Positions 22,913-34,733 of a stretch of 64,000 nt of DNA are shown in pieces (the first letter of the stretch is position 1; every line of letters begins with the position of its first letter). Source of the stretch: Nothophaeocryptopus gaeumannii. Taxonomy: Eukaryota; Ascomycota; Dothideomycetes; Mycosphaerellales; Mycosphaerellaceae. Location of the stretch: positions 2,170,001 to 2,234,000 of the forward strand of contig JASISA010000010.1 of the NCBI GenBank assembly GCA_031771865.1, written 5' to 3'. Position numbers and translations under genes: made by a program. The notes beneath the pieces were generated by a model. It was not told the origin of the DNA. It did not search any database and was given only the letters and a program-made list of their open reading frames with translations.

Positions 22913-23829
22913 TTAGGAGGTAGCACAAACGGTACCGTTTGAAGTCGTCAGCGTCGTTCTGCAGCAGGCGTCTTTCGTGGAACGGCCTCGCTTCGCAGGT
23001 CTAGGGTCCGGTGAAGCAGACACCTGGCGGACTCTCGCCGGAGTGGGAAGTGCAGCCACTAGCAGCGCTGAGGAGAATTCTCCAAACTGCTCCGCTGCAA
23101 CCCAGAACGAATTGAAGTCGTCGTCACGGCCTTCTTTTAGTGTGTTGATATGCCGGGCTGCTGTCAACACTATTGCGTCACGGAACTGGGCGTACCCATT
23201 GCCACCGTAGGCCTCAGTGACGGCGTCGGCAAATCCAGCCTCTCTCCATCGCTGTCCGGCGTTGAGGTCGCGGGCGAATCGCTCGAAAGCCAGCTGAGCG
23301 AGCTCCGGCATGTTGTACTTTTCAGCTAGCTTCACAGTGCGCATATGCAGCACAAGCATAACGGTGTCGTCGTCGTACTGGGCAATCTCTGGCTCATATT
23401 GGAAGGTGTACTGTGAGAAGGAACGTTAGCTGTGCTTCGCGAGCGGCTCCTACGAAAGAGCTTTCCTACCATAAAGCGGAGTAGCATGCTCATTGCACAT
23501 GGGTCATCTTCCGGCAGCCTCAGCTCGTACGGGAGACCTCTCTACGCAAGGTCAGTGGAGGTAAGATCTGCAGTTGAAATAGAGCAATGTACCTTCCCTT
23601 CCAGTAGCCCAGCAAACACGTCGGAGTGCAGGCATAACTGCAGGCGGTGAGCGCCGCGTCGTCGCTGGCCTGTGACAACGGTCACATCGGAATCGCGCTC
23701 GGTCTCGAAAGACTCTTTGAGACGCATGAGATATTGCGAGGCGCCGCAGGTAGGCAGGCTGTCCTCTGCCATCTCATCGTCGCTCTCTGGGATCGTTCGC
23801 CCTGACTGGTCGGTGTCGCTGCCGGACAT
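22913..23829 (-). CDS. BTB/POZ domain protein
   Basis: Three exons (23829-23593, 23541-23470, 23410-22913) encode 268 aa with clean GT-AG junctions. The BTB core is visible: DSDVTVVTGQRRRGAHRLQL, LHSDVFAGLLEGK, MLLRFMYTFQYEPEI, then a helical region (AEKYNMPELAQLAFERF). The C-terminus is basic and disordered. This gene is intact. It lies head to head with the BTB pseudogene at 24120, only about 290 bp apart, and the two share motif order, so they are likely an old inverted duplication with a common promoter region. Confidence 0.85.
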
Positions 23830-24119
23830 GATGCTGAAGTGTCTGTCAACAGAGCAGTAACAAAGGAGTGTGATTAGCGAGGAACGTGCACGACGTTGTG
23901 TTGAAGAACGTGTGATCATGAAAGAGTGGTGGACCGGTCATCCGAGATGTAAGGGTCGCCTTGAGCTCAGGAGTGGAAGGCACGCGTCGGACACGTTGTG
24001 CCTTCCTTCCATGCACGGCAAGAGGAGTCACTTCCTCCCTCCAAACTCCCAAACATCGCTATTCCACCACCGGACCTCCAAAGGGCACGCTTACGATCAG
24101 AACCCACTCTGGCGCCGAC

Positions 24120-24919
24120 ATGAGCGAAGAAACCCGTACGCTTCCGGTCAAATTTGCCGAGCGCGTGAAAGCACTTGAAGGTGCCCAAGATGCCGACCTG
24201 GTCATCACGTGCAAAAGGCGTCGCTGGCATGTCCACAGATTGATCTTGTGCATGCATTCGGAGGTCTTCGAGCGAATGCTACGAGGCAAAGTGCGGGATG
24301 AAGAAACTCCTAGAGAAAGACGTGTCAGTTGGCTGACTTCGTGTAGGAGGCCAAGATGTCCGAGATAGTTGCCGGACGACAAAGAGTACGACCTGGACGC
24401 CATGTTCAAGTACTTCTAAACCTTCGAGGTAAAGTCTGCTCAATTGCTGTATCGTTGCCTACTGATAATTCTCCAGTACAGTCCAGATTCTCCATCTCTC
24501 TGAGAACAGGCCGAAACACCATGGTCAGACACATGCATGTCGCCCAAACAGCCGACAAGTGACCAGTGCTTGACTTGCTCGAGGAAGCCTTCTCGGTGTT
24601 CCAGGTTGTGTCCAGATACTATGCCACACGTTTATTATTCCTTCCTGCAATACGAGAGGCGTAGTGCAGCGACGGGCCTTACAAGCGCTTCCGCAAAGAC
24701 ATCCTCCACGTCGCTGCTTACTCGTTGCAATACTACCGTGAGGAGCATGACCAGCACGATTGCGATCGCGGCGTTGCGGAGTTCTGGTCCCTCACGAGAG
24801 AAGTTCCTAAATTTGCTTCGGATCTGCTACGGGTCAGGATCATCAGTATAGGCGAATCCGACTGCAAGCATGATCTGGACAGAGGTGGAGACATCTTGCA
24901 TGACAAAGAGGATTGTTGA
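24120..24919 (+). pseudogene. decayed BTB/POZ gene, paralogue of its neighbour
   Basis: The start is intact (ATG 24120; DADLVITCKRRRWHVHRL, MHSEVFERMLRGK). The frame then breaks near 24310. The next block (LPDDKEYDLDAMFKYF) has TAA for a likely CAA (24417-24419), followed by an intron-like GTAAAG...CCAG (about 24430-24475). The C-terminal half (LLEEAFSVFQVVSRYYATRL, FRKDILHVAAYSLQYY, ending at TGA 24919) contains TAG, again fitting CAG. At least two frame changes and two Q-to-stop changes make this a pseudogene. Domain order equals that of the BTB gene at 22913-23829. Confidence 0.75.
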
Positions 24920-25482
24920 TGTCTCGTCTCAGGCGCTTGAATCGTGTGGTTGCGATGGTCATTGGAAGGATGTGCCGTCAAAATCATTTACTCCCGATCC
25001 ACATGTCACGAAGCGGCAGGGGTAAGCAGACGGAAGGCATTTGTCTGCCCTTCCATTTCCCCTCGTATCAACCGTGGGAGCAGTGGCGATTGGTAGAGTG
25101 AATAGGAAGGACTTCAGTTTTCATGAAGAAGAAAGGAAGCAGAATTCGTCGCGTGACGCGAGTGTAAGTAGGAGACATGCCAAGAGCGGCTCGTGCGTAG
25201 AAGCGGGCCGAGAATTGAACGCCAATCAACGGAAGTGGGATGGTCTTTGAGTTTGGGCAGCGAACCAGCGTGAAGGGGATTAGTTCACTCACATTCACTT
25301 GACTGCGGAACCAAGCTTGTGACTCGAACCTCGACCTAGGGACAGTGCTTCCCTTCCTCCCGCATAGATACCGCACCGTTGCCACTGCACATATTTAACG
25401 ACACCGCCGACTACCCACAACCTCGACTCCCAAACCCCCGCCAACTACCCCACGTCCACAGACAAAACGCACAACCGCCAAC
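24920..25482. other. intergenic, 5' region of the PP28-like gene
   Basis: No supported gene. A plus-strand GACTCGAACC near 25322 resembles a reversed tRNA B box, but no cloverleaf forms around it. Confidence 0.4.
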
Positions 25483-26272
25483 ATGTCTAGCAAGACTCGA
25501 GCGGGCAAGTTCCAGAAGGCCAAGCGTGGAGGTAGGTACAAACACTGAATGTGAGCTAAAAACACCGTACTGATATTTGTCCCAAGGCGGCCGACACTTC
25601 AGCAAGAACCTCGCACCCCTCGACGCAGATGGAATGGAGAAGTCTATGTGGGCAGAGCCCGCGAACAACGACGACGATGATTCTTCCGACGAGGACGATT
25701 CAAGCGAGGAGGAATCCAGCGACGACGAAGGCCCCGCAAAGCCACAGGAAGACATGACCCGTGAAGAAAGACGAGCAGCAGCAAAGGCCAAGAAGGAAGC
25801 GGCAATCAAGAAGAAACAAGGACCCGCACAACCCGGCGATCTGCCACCGAGCGATAGCGACGAGGAAGACGATGCTGATATGCCCGTAAATCCAAACCAT
25901 ACCGCTTCCGCCCGCAAGATGGCCGAGAAGGGGCCCGAGGACTCGGAGAAGGCATCTGCCAAGGCTAAGAAGACGGGAGATTTGTCTCAGCTGTCGCGAC
26001 GTGAGCGTGAGGCTCTGCAAGCTCAGCAGGCCAAGGAGCGATACCAGAAACTGCACGCCGAGGGCAAGACTGAAGAGGCACGTGCCGATCTTGAGCGGTT
26101 AAAGCTGGTCCGCCAGCAGAGAGAAGAGGCTGCGGCTCGTAAGGATGCTGAGAAGGCGGAGAAGGATTTGGTTGAGAAGGAGAAGAAAGAGCAGATGGCG
26201 AGATTGGAGAGACAGCAGGCTTTGAAGGCTGCGCGTGGTGGGCGGGGCGGTAAGAAGGGCGGCAAGGCTTGA
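25483..26272 (+). CDS. PP28/PDAP1-like casein kinase substrate protein
   Basis: Two exons (25483-25531 and 25587-26272; 55-bp intron) encode 244 aa. The start (MSSKTRAGKFQKAKRGG) and the C-terminal block (LSRREREALQAQQAKERYQK, then EARADLERLKLVRQQREEAA) are the PP28 (PDAP1) signature. Between them lies an acidic Ser/Asp/Glu stretch with casein kinase II-type sites, then Lys/Ala-rich coil. The family is a small conserved eukaryotic phosphoprotein whose molecular role is not settled. The tail ends in a Gly/Arg/Lys-rich run. Gene structure and length fit fungal orthologues. It is intact although surrounded by damaged BTB genes. Confidence 0.9.
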
Positions 26273-26799
26273 GTTTGAGATTTGGAGAGACGAAGCATTG
26301 CATACGACGTTGATGAGCGTTTTTGCATACTGCGGTACTTGCATGATGATAGAGGTCAGAGAATATGGCTACTGCAAGTATCGATAACGAAACATGGATT
26401 GAACACACTGATTCGAACGTCTCATCTTGAAGCATTAGTCCCGCGGACAGGACGACCCTCAGTCTGCGTTTGCTTGCCTTCTCCAAACGTCAGCTTTCAT
26501 GTGACCAACGTTGACACTAGCTCACTTGGCTTTGTTTTGCAAGGTTCACCTCCCACCCGGTTCTTCTGAGTTTCCAAATAAACAGCTCTACACACACTGA
26601 CAAGAACACTGTCTCACGACACACTCATCACGGTCACTGGGACCACGTCGTCCAGTATGGCACCGCCATACGAGTTCGAGTAAGTGAAGCCGCTCTGGAT
26701 GTACGACGTGCGGACTGACCGTCGCAGTGAGCGCGCGGCACTAAGGTCGATTTGCAGAACAAGCAGGACTTTGGCTGTCTGCCAAGTTGCATCGTACAC

Positions 26800-27663
26800 A
26801 TGGAATTGCTTCTGAAGTCTGACAGCCACCTTCATGATGTTGTGTTGTCCAGCTTGCGTGGCTACCAGGATCCGATTCATGATGTCATCTTCAAGAAGGC
26901 GAGGGAGCGTTTTGAGAACCAAAAGATGGGCAAGCGGGAAACGGAAGACGAAGATCTTGACCAGGATGAGATCGCTCAAGGCGGAGTGGATATCTGGGAC
27001 ACCGCCCACCAGCCCTTCGTCAGATGGTTGTATTATGGTGACTTGGACCAGGACGGAGAGCACAAGATCGACACGGTCGAGGGCGTCTTTGAGCTTATGG
27101 TTCGAAGCTGCGACGCGGGTGATGGCTATCACTGCCAGGACTTTCAAGATTTCCTGGTCGACAAAGCCATCGTGCTGATGACCTCTATGAGTGTCAAGGC
27201 GGCTATGAAGGCGCTGCCGCAAGACTTGGAGAGAATCCTCACCCTGTACAGTCCCAACGGTCCACTTAGCACCATCGGTCGTTTCCTCTTGGACTGGCTT
27301 GCACGCGTCAGTGGTGGAGAGAGCAGCATCTACGACAAGCTTCAAGCATACACCGGCGACAAATACTACGGCGATCTCGCCGATGCCATGTATACTGCGC
27401 TTTTGGATGCAAAGAAGGACGAGGCTGACGGCGTTCAACTTCCACCTTGGGCTCGAGACCCCTGCAAGTACCACTTTCATGATCATGGCCGTCTCTGCTA
27501 CCGCGTTTCCAAAGAGGAGAAAGAGGCGGATCTACAAGAGCGACTGCGATCAGGCCACAGCAACGTTGCAGGATACTGTTTGCGGAGTGTTTTGCTGGCG
27601 AGGTCGGAGATGAATCAACCGTCTTGGAAGGCTGAGCTTTGTCGGTATCATACGTATAACTGA
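26800..27663 (+). CDS. BTB-like protein with C-terminal Cys-His cluster
   Basis: An open frame of 287 codons from ATG 26800 (MELLLKSDSHLHDVVLSSL) contains a degenerate BTB core (DPIHDVIFKKARERFENQ, then HQPFVRWLYYGDLD). The C-terminal CKYHFHDHGRLC cluster often ends fungal BTB proteins. The frame is open upstream to about 26737. A possible first exon at 26657 (MAPPYEF, donor GTAAGT, acceptor at about 26726) leads into a different frame, so either the start is at 26800 or another base is missing near 26750. Function is unknown beyond probable protein-protein binding. Confidence 0.65.
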   Translation: MELLLKSDSHLHDVVLSSLRGYQDPIHDVIFKKARERFENQKMGKRETEDEDLDQDEIAQGGVDIWDTAHQPFVRWLYYGDLDQDGEHKIDTVEGVFELMVRSCDAGDGYHCQDFQDFLVDKAIVLMTSMSVKAAMKALPQDLERILTLYSPNGPLSTIGRFLLDWLARVSGGESSIYDKLQAYTGDKYYGDLADAMYTALLDAKKDEADGVQLPPWARDPCKYHFHDHGRLCYRVSKEEKEADLQERLRSGHSNVAGYCLRSVLLARSEMNQPSWKAELCRYHTYN

Positions 27664-27985
27664 CATGGCGAGATGGCGAAGGATGCTATGAAGAGCATCA
27701 GAATGCAGAGCGAGTCTTTTGTCTCAGACGACGGCCTGAATTAGGCCGTGCAATGGATGGAAGGATTGGACGGAACTGGATGGAAGACGCTCTGGTCGAG
27801 TCGAAGTGAACAAGTCATCAAGATGTGCTTTGCTTTTAACAATTTTCTTAATCTGGTACGCTATTCGACATAAAGGAGTTTGGCACACATACTCCCTCAG
27901 CCAAGCGCGAGATGTCGCTGTCTCTGGTGTCCCTTCTTCCTGTAGTCTCAGCCCCTCCCACTGAAATCCGTGTCGTCTTGAGCGC

Positions 27986-28816
27986 TCAATTATTTCCTCG
28001 CCGGCAGAACTCTGCCAAACGAACCAATTTCAGGTCAGTCAACACTGCCATGCTGCGGTATCGTCGAATATCGGCATCCTGCCTATTGCCAGCCTGTAAC
28101 CCCTGCGTTGACTTCTTCTCCCACGGTCTCTCCTGCAACATCCTCTCAAGCTCATCATAAACCTCCCCCTCAAACCTCTTTTCCGTCGCCTCGCTCCTCT
28201 CACCAAGACATTTCCCAGAGTCGACATAAAGAAACAGAATGCCTCGTATCCCCACTTTCTTCTTCCCTCCAGCTTTACGTCTCTCCTGCATAGCCCAAAC
28301 AAGCGGAATGAGACTCTTGCTAACCCTACCAGCATCGTGTCGCCGGGGATAGTATCGTATAGCCAGGCTCTCCAGAGCTGCGAAGCAGGTGTAAATTGGC
28401 ATCAACTCCATCCACTCTCCTCCGAACGGGCTGTCGAGTGTGCACTGCAGATGGCATATATACTTCGCACTATCGCCGATACTCGAGACGAATTCTTCCA
28501 TCGTCGAGGTCGAGCTCATCGGTCCCGTATTGCTGATATGGAAGATATTCTGTCCATAGAAGACCAGGGTCGCTTCTTGGCTGATGGTCTTGCAAGTTAA
28601 GAGCAGGCTGGCGGATGGGAGCCTTTTCCATTTGCGGCCGTAGAGATCGAATTTCTTGATCTTGCGGGTCTTGCGGTCACGCTTTATTCCGATCGGGTCA
28701 ATGTCGGTCAATGCGTAGGTGTAGATGGTCTCTCATATCTCAGGCGGTAAGTCGAAGAAGCCGGTGGTCTCTTTCTCGTTCGTTGACGCTGGCTGTTGCG
28801 TTGATGTTGCCGCCAT
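27986..28816 (-). pseudogene. 2EXR-type protein with one in-frame TGA
   Basis: A single frame from ATG 28816 to 27986 (about 276 codons) carries the 2EXR/F-box-like start FFDLPPEI-x-ETIYTYAL, where x is TGA (28733-28735). The family has Arg there (LPPELR), so CGA to TGA is the simplest explanation. After it the frame stays open: LLLTCKTISQEATLVFYGQN, the second conserved block of the family, then a long helical part. No intron removes the stop. The role of 2EXR proteins is unknown; they are greatly expanded in Pezizomycotina. Confidence 0.75.
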
Positions 28817-29228
28817 GTCTACGTTGTCAGACTTTTCGCTCTGTTTGTGAATTAGCAAGATCTCAGCTGCATTTGCTCGCTGATTCCACTGACCGAGCTG
28901 ACGAGGGAAAGACAAAAATTTCCTCCTGTGACGCGGCAAATTCAAAGTACGTGCGTTGGACGGCGTCAAGCGCCCACGCTTTAGTGCTAAGTTCAAGTCG
29001 CCAGAGTCATTGACGAGTTTTTTGAGGGCGTGAATGATGTTTTCCGTTGGGGTGGAAGGAGAAGGATGGATGAGACGACGAGATCGGGAAAGCTGTCATG
29101 GTAGCGTTTGCGGCCCGCGGCGGGAAGCTGGGTTGTAAGTGAGGTGAAAGTGAAGCACTGCATGGATCTGAAGACTCCATCTCTATGCAACACGCCAATC
29201 AACGAAAACTCCTTTCAAGAGGCATGCC

Positions 29229-30323
29229 TCACGCCTTCTCCATACTCCCTCCAGCCTCCTGGTCAATTTCCATCTTCTCCTCCAACCCACAAACATCAAA
29301 AATCGCCTTCGGCGTAGCATGCTCCGGCAAACCCGTAACACCCTCACTCTTCAGTCTCTCCAGAGTTTCCCTCATAGCCAAAAATGCCGGTCCAAGACAC
29401 GCAAAAGAAAAAATCATCAACCTCAACCCCATGTCCTTCGCCTCCTTAGTCGTAATAATAGGCGTAGCTCCATGTTCCACCATGTTCAGGAGTAAAGGCA
29501 TAGGAGCCAAATCCCTCACAGCCCGCCTTGCCATCTCTTTACTCGTCACACCCTCTAATTGTCCCACATCCGCACCCGCATCCCTCGCAGCCTTCAGTCG
29601 TTTCACAGACTCCTCATATCCATACCTCTGCAACGCATCCGTCCGTCCAATAATAACAATATCGCTCCTCGCTTTCTCCTTGGCTAGCTTCGCGGCCTTC
29701 ACTCTAGACACATATTCCTCAACACTCACAACTTCCTTCCCTTTTAGATGCCCACACCTTTTCTGAAAAATCTGATCTTCGATATGGAAAGCCGCCACCC
29801 CCGCCCTCGCATACTCCGTCACAGCCCGATCGATCATGACAGGTCCGCCAAATCCAGGATCCATGTCTGCTATGAGCGGTGTGGATGGGGACAGCGAAGC
29901 GATCATCTCGGCGTTGGCACGCATGTCGGATAATTGGGCGATGCCGAGATCGGGTGGGCCAAGACGGGAAGCTGTGGTTCCTGCGCCGGTCATATAGAGG
30001 GCGGAGAAGCCTACGTCGAGGGCGAGACGGGCTGAGAGGCCGTCGTAGACGCCTGGGCAGACGATCAGATCGGAGGTCTGGGTGAGCAGTTGGCGGAGTT
30101 TGGTCGATGCTGGGAGGTGCGTTTCTGGTTCTAGCGTAGGTTCTGCGAGTTTGGCGGAGATTTTCGGTGGCATGTTCGATTCTTCTGTTGGGTTGATCTC
30201 TGTGACTTTGTTGGCTTGGGGCTGGTCAAGGTGTGTCTTCAGTCTTTGTTGTTGATTGATCGTCTGGGTCTCTGCGCCAGATCCAAGACTTGGAAGAGCG
30301 TCGTTGATGAGAGCCGGTGCCAT
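29229..30323 (-). CDS. isocitrate lyase/PEP mutase superfamily lyase
   Basis: An intronless 364-aa frame starts at ATG 30323. After a variable 80-residue N-terminus comes the barrel: VCPGVYDGLSARLALDVG, LYMTGAGTTASRLG, metal-binding LIADMDPGFGGP, HIEDQIFQKRCGHLKGK with the catalytic-loop Cys, then IIGRTDAL and LLLNMVEHGATP. This pattern fits the methylisocitrate lyase / dimethylmalate lyase / oxaloacetate hydrolase branch rather than glyoxylate-cycle isocitrate lyase, which is larger. The substrate is not fixed by sequence. It would cleave a C-C bond of a 2-hydroxy or 2-oxo acid with Mg2+. An N-terminal extension up to 30443 lacks an ATG. Confidence 0.85.
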   Translation of the reverse strand: MAPALINDALPSLGSGAETQTINQQQRLKTHLDQPQANKVTEINPTEESNMPPKISAKLAEPTLEPETHLPASTKLRQLLTQTSDLIVCPGVYDGLSARLALDVGFSALYMTGAGTTASRLGPPDLGIAQLSDMRANAEMIASLSPSTPLIADMDPGFGGPVMIDRAVTEYARAGVAAFHIEDQIFQKRCGHLKGKEVVSVEEYVSRVKAAKLAKEKARSDIVIIGRTDALQRYGYEESVKRLKAARDAGADVGQLEGVTSKEMARRAVRDLAPMPLLLNMVEHGATPIITTKEAKDMGLRLMIFSFACLGPAFLAMRETLERLKSEGVTGLPEHATPKAIFDVCGLEEKMEIDQEAGGSMEKA

Positions 30324-30991
30324 ATCCACCGTGTTCTGTGACCTGTTGGAGTCGATTCTATTTTTCTGTAATGCAGAGAGTAGATACTGAGAGCTAGGGG
30401 TTGATGACAGTGATGTCCGAAGAGGCGGGTTGGCCAAAGTCAATGGCTTTGCTTGCGAACCGACATATACTACTACTTGCCAGAAGAGCGGGCCTGGACG
30501 AACTCATATCTGCATGACTACCACGTTCCCATTCGATAAGTGGCTCGAACCTTGCAACGGAGCTAGGTGCGATCGGAGATCAGTTGGGTACTCCCAAGCC
30601 ATTTCCCGATCTTTGATCGTAAGAAGCAGCCGTGCCAACAGAGTCCGTTGGCAGATGAACCAAAAGTGAATTGCCTCAAAACGGAAGTGAACGTCGATGA
30701 ATTGCGCTCAAGCTTCACAGATCGGAGCTCCCGAAGCGAGTCTGCATGCGGTGAGTCTGTTGATAGTGGATGGTGGCCAATGAGTGGACGATTTGAATCG
30801 TATATAGATATGCGTGCGTGGCTGCCGTTGAGTCCAGCAACGTGGCAGGCCTATTTCGAAATTGGTCTTTGCACCAATATTGCGGCATCTCTTGGTTCGC
30901 TACATGTCATGATGTCGCGAGCATTTCGTTGCTTGCCGCTGCTGAAGCAATGAGCGAGGTCATCATAGGATCGCCAAGTGCTTCTCTCTTA
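30324..30991. other. intergenic
   Basis: No gene supported. Small ORFs on the plus strand (for example 30567-30953) have no recognisable motif. Confidence 0.4.
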
Positions 30992-31665
30992 TCAGATTCT
31001 CCGTAGGGAGACCCAATTGGTTCCTGATACCATGGCCCTGCTGTCATTGCTCTTGATGAGCTGGAATGGGCCTTTGATGAGATTTTGCATGTGCTTGGGC
31101 GGCTCCACGTACGTCATGAATGGCCGTTCACAGAATCCTCCGAGAGTGAGACTGACACCTTGGCTCCGCCGGATCTTATCACCTCTTGTCAACGGCACCT
31201 TCTTCACGACTCCGCTGTGAGGTATCAGATCGTACGCAGTGTCGTCCAGGTCCGCAGCAACAAACCTTCCCTGAACCATCCACTACGTTCTCTGGTCTAC
31301 CAGTACGCGAAGTGGCTCTTCTTGGATTCAAAGCTCTCTTCCGTCTTGCGCATCTCTCGATTCGTCACTCATCGCTCAGTGTCTGTGCTCCCGTGGTCTC
31401 ACAGTACCTGTATGCTGCATTGAGCGGGTGGTCTCGGGGCATCAGACGTGTCTGGCTCGAAGTTCTCTTTGCGTCGGGCTCTGAAGTAGCGACCATTGAG
31501 CCTCGCTGCACAGAGCGTGGCCACAAGCTTCCCCACGAAATCAATGCTGCTGTCTTCGATATCGTCTTGGTCAACGGTGATGGGCGAGCACGTCCGAAGG
31601 GTCTGATCGCCTTCCAAGGAGAAATCGGGGATGAAAAGGCATGCCAAGAATAGCCATGACGCCAA
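30992..31665 (-). CDS. hypothetical protein, structure unclear
   Basis: Two coding-looking minus-strand blocks exist. One at about 31665-31399 contains ITVDQDDIEDSSIDFVGKL and ends near RPPAQCS. The other at 31279-30992 contains FVAADLDDTAYDLIPHSG and YVEPPKHMQNLIKGPFQL. A GTACTG...GTAG interval of about 105 bp between them could be an intron, but I could not prove that the frames join. No family recognised. It may also be a broken gene. Confidence 0.3.
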
Positions 31666-32003
31666 TTGATGGCATGCTGGTCAATTCTGCATCGAGCTTG
31701 GTGGACAATGCAATGTGAGAAACGGGGTCGGAAGTTTTGTTTAGATGGTCATTCATGCTGACCAGCAACCTGATGCACATCATACATGTAAAGCTACCCG
31801 GCTTCTCGGAACAAAGGCATGCCGTCATCATGCCTTACATTTACCTCCGGTAAGATCCCACAGGCTCGCAGATCCAGAGTACATTATCTTTCCTCCGCTA
31901 TTCGCTCCTGCTTGCAATCCTGCAGTGAACGTCTGGAGCGCATCGTCCAGGATCTTGGTGGTAGTACTTGCATCCAACTTGAAACGCCAGCGAAGCAAGC
32001 AAG

Positions 32004-33941
32004 ATGAGCAACGCAGACGGCGGCGAGCTCGAGAGAGTGGACTCTTACCAGGTGGGTAAGCCCGGGGAAAGATGTGCTTGACGAAACCAAGGAAAGAAAT
32101 GACTGATATGCTCGCAGTGGCCAGCTGGACACGTTGGCCATCTCTCTGAAGGCCAGCAAACCGCACTGACAAATTTCAAGAAGCTTTGTCAAGAGAAAGG
32201 CTACTTTGAGCCCGGCGACGACAAGACTCCTGCCTCCCACGACGACGAGACCCTCCTCCGATATCTCAGAGCGCGCAAGTTCATCCCGCAAGATGCTTTT
32301 GGACAGTTCAAGGATACCGAAGACTGGCGGTCTGAGAATCAGCTCGACACGCTGTATGAGACCATAGATGTAGACGAGTATGAGGCAACTCGACGGCTGT
32401 ACCCACAATGGACAGGACGGAGGGACAAAAGAGGTATTCCATTCTATGTGTTTGAGGTCGCGAATATCGACGCGAAAGACGTGACAGCATACCAGAATGA
32501 CGCAGACCGAAAGAAGGACACCAAGGAGCAAGACAAGATCAAGAAGGCCAAAGTCCCGCGAAAGATGCTGCGCTTGTTTGCTTTGTACGAGAACCTCTGC
32601 CGGTTTGTCCTGCCACTCTGCTCCGCGATACCCAACAGGCCTCAGTCCGAGACACCCGTTAGCCAGAGCAGCAACGTGGTGGATCTCTCGAAGGTTGGTT
32701 TGAAGCAGTTTTGGAGTCTGAGAGCACATCTTCAAGACTCTTCGGCTCTCGCAACCGCACATTATCCGGAAACACTTGATCGCATCTTCGTAGTTGGTGC
32801 CCCTTCGTTCTTCTCCACCATCTGGGACTGGGCGAAGCGTTGGTTCGACCCGATCACTGTGCAGAAGATCTCTATCTTAAACGACAAGAACATGCTTTCC
32901 GAGATGAGCAAGTTTGTTGACATTGACAATATACCGAAGAAATACGGCGGAAATTTAGAATGGAGCTTTGGAGATATGCCATTCCTTGAGCCAGATATCG
33001 CCAACAGTATGCGTTGGAAAGAGGACATCCGAGAAAAGGGTCACCGCACACTTCCAATTGGGCCTATAAAATGGGAGTACGACGAGGATGGAGATCTTGT
33101 AGCAATCGCAATAGGAACGGAGAAAGGCGGGCCCAGGAAAAGAGTCATTGGAGGTCTGCATCCGGAATCTGGAGTCGCAAGACTGGCATTGAGCCCTGGA
33201 AGGCAGCCTCTCGAAAGACATAAGAGCGCGCTTTTCGCATCGGTCTCCGGAGCTGCAGCGGCAACAAAAGTGAACAGCCAAGAGAAAGAGGCAATTGCAA
33301 ATGGCGACGTCCATAGAATCAACTCGCAAAATATCAATCCTCAAACAGCACCAGGGAGCGTCATGCCGGGAACACAGGAAAGTGCCCAACCACCAACTGC
33401 CGCCGCAGAAGCCCCGAACCCTCTCGAAGCCCACTCCCCAGGAACCAGCAGAGCAGGGACATTCACAGTCCCCTACCGCGACACCACCAACGGGTCAACC
33501 ACCTCAGCTTCATCAAGCGTTCGACAAGGCACAAGCAATACGCGCTACGAACAACAATCCCAGACCCACGCGCATGGCCAACCAGCGGATGGCACACCGG
33601 AAGTCCGCGAAGACGGTCAAGGAACCGAGCACGCTGTGATGGAACCCCGCACGGTCGGACAGGCGCCTAAGGAGACGCCACTAGTGAAGGATTATGATGA
33701 GCCACCGACGATGATGGAACAGGCGACGCAGTTGGCGGGCCAGGCACAGGCTACGGTGATGTCAGGGGCGAGTGCGGTCATGGGTGCTGTTGGGCTTGGT
33801 GGGAAGGAAGAGAAGAAAGAGGAGGAGCCTGTCAAGAAGGAGGACCCGAGGGTTGATGAGATGGAGCAGCATAAGGTTGAAGAATTCATTAGGGCGAAGA
33901 CGCAGAGTATTCCCGAGAAAACGAAAGGCTTTTCGGCGTAG
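32004..33941 (+). CDS. Sec14-like CRAL-TRIO lipid-transfer protein
   Basis: Two exons (32004-32051, 32118-33941; 66-bp intron) give 623 aa. The CRAL-TRIO N-terminal helix bundle is seen in DDETLLRYLRARKFIPQDAF. The lipid-binding domain follows: RRDKRGIPFYVFEV, VVDLSKVGLKQFW, LDRIFVVGAPSFFSTIWDW, and KYGGNLEW near its end. The last 250 residues are disordered, rich in Ser, Thr, Pro and Gln, and close with a Lys/Glu helix. Sec14-type proteins move phosphatidylinositol or other lipids between membranes and support lipid signalling. The long tail is not part of the classic 300-residue Sec14, so this is a fungal Sec14-like branch. Intact. Confidence 0.9.
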
Positions 33942-34733
33942 AGGAATGAAAGTTGAAGAGGCGATTCGCCAATCGCGATAACCCCTAGCTAATATTCCAT
34001 GTATGAGGAAAGGTCTGTATACACATGCATCGAATCATTGATGCAAATTTAATGTCTTGGGATCTGGATGAAGTATGTCTTTATCAACAACTATGTTCCG
34101 ATGTAGTAAACGGCGTGGCATGGCGTTTTCGTCTACTCCCGTCCTCGCCTACAAATCCACCCATCATCCACCTGCTTTCGCTTAAGTCGAAAATCCGCCG
34201 TTATACCACCGTTCGCTCGCTCGGTTGTGCCATAAGCTTCGAACTGTACCTCGCTCCAGAGCCTGCCGACGAACACCCGTTAGTTTCGCTACGTGCCGAG
34301 GTGATTTGACTGGTGGATGCGGGATGTTATAGGGGGGTGATTTCGCGCTGGGTCAGGGTGTGCGATCGCATGGTGGGGTGTGGGAGAAATAAGAAAGCGG
34401 GAATGGAAGGGAATTATGAGGGATGTTTTGTAGGGAAGGGAGATTCATGGTGGCGTGATGAGTTACTAAGTAAGTCATGCGACTGCTACGATGATTGATA
34501 AATGGGTAGGCCTTTCCGAATTGTAAAATAATGGCTTCTGCTTGCCAAACCCTTTTTTTCAATCCTTGTTGACAAGACTCCAATGCGAAGAAAGCGTACT
34601 CGATTAATAGTCATCTTTGATGCTGTGCAATGCGACATTTCTTCGCTTCCAAGACGGTACCCCTTCATATTCTTCGAAAGTCCCAGTACGCTGCATAGCC
34701 CGTCATAGGCTCTGTGAGACACATCCAATCTCA
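33942..34733. other. intergenic between convergent genes
   Basis: About 790 bp of 3' flanks of two convergent genes. I see no gene or repeat. Confidence 0.5.

Noticed and set aside
25300..25340. GGTTCGAGTC on the minus strand, a tRNA B-box match
   Set aside because: The bases around the loop cannot form a T stem and no anticodon arm is present, even when allowing inserts like those at 52420.
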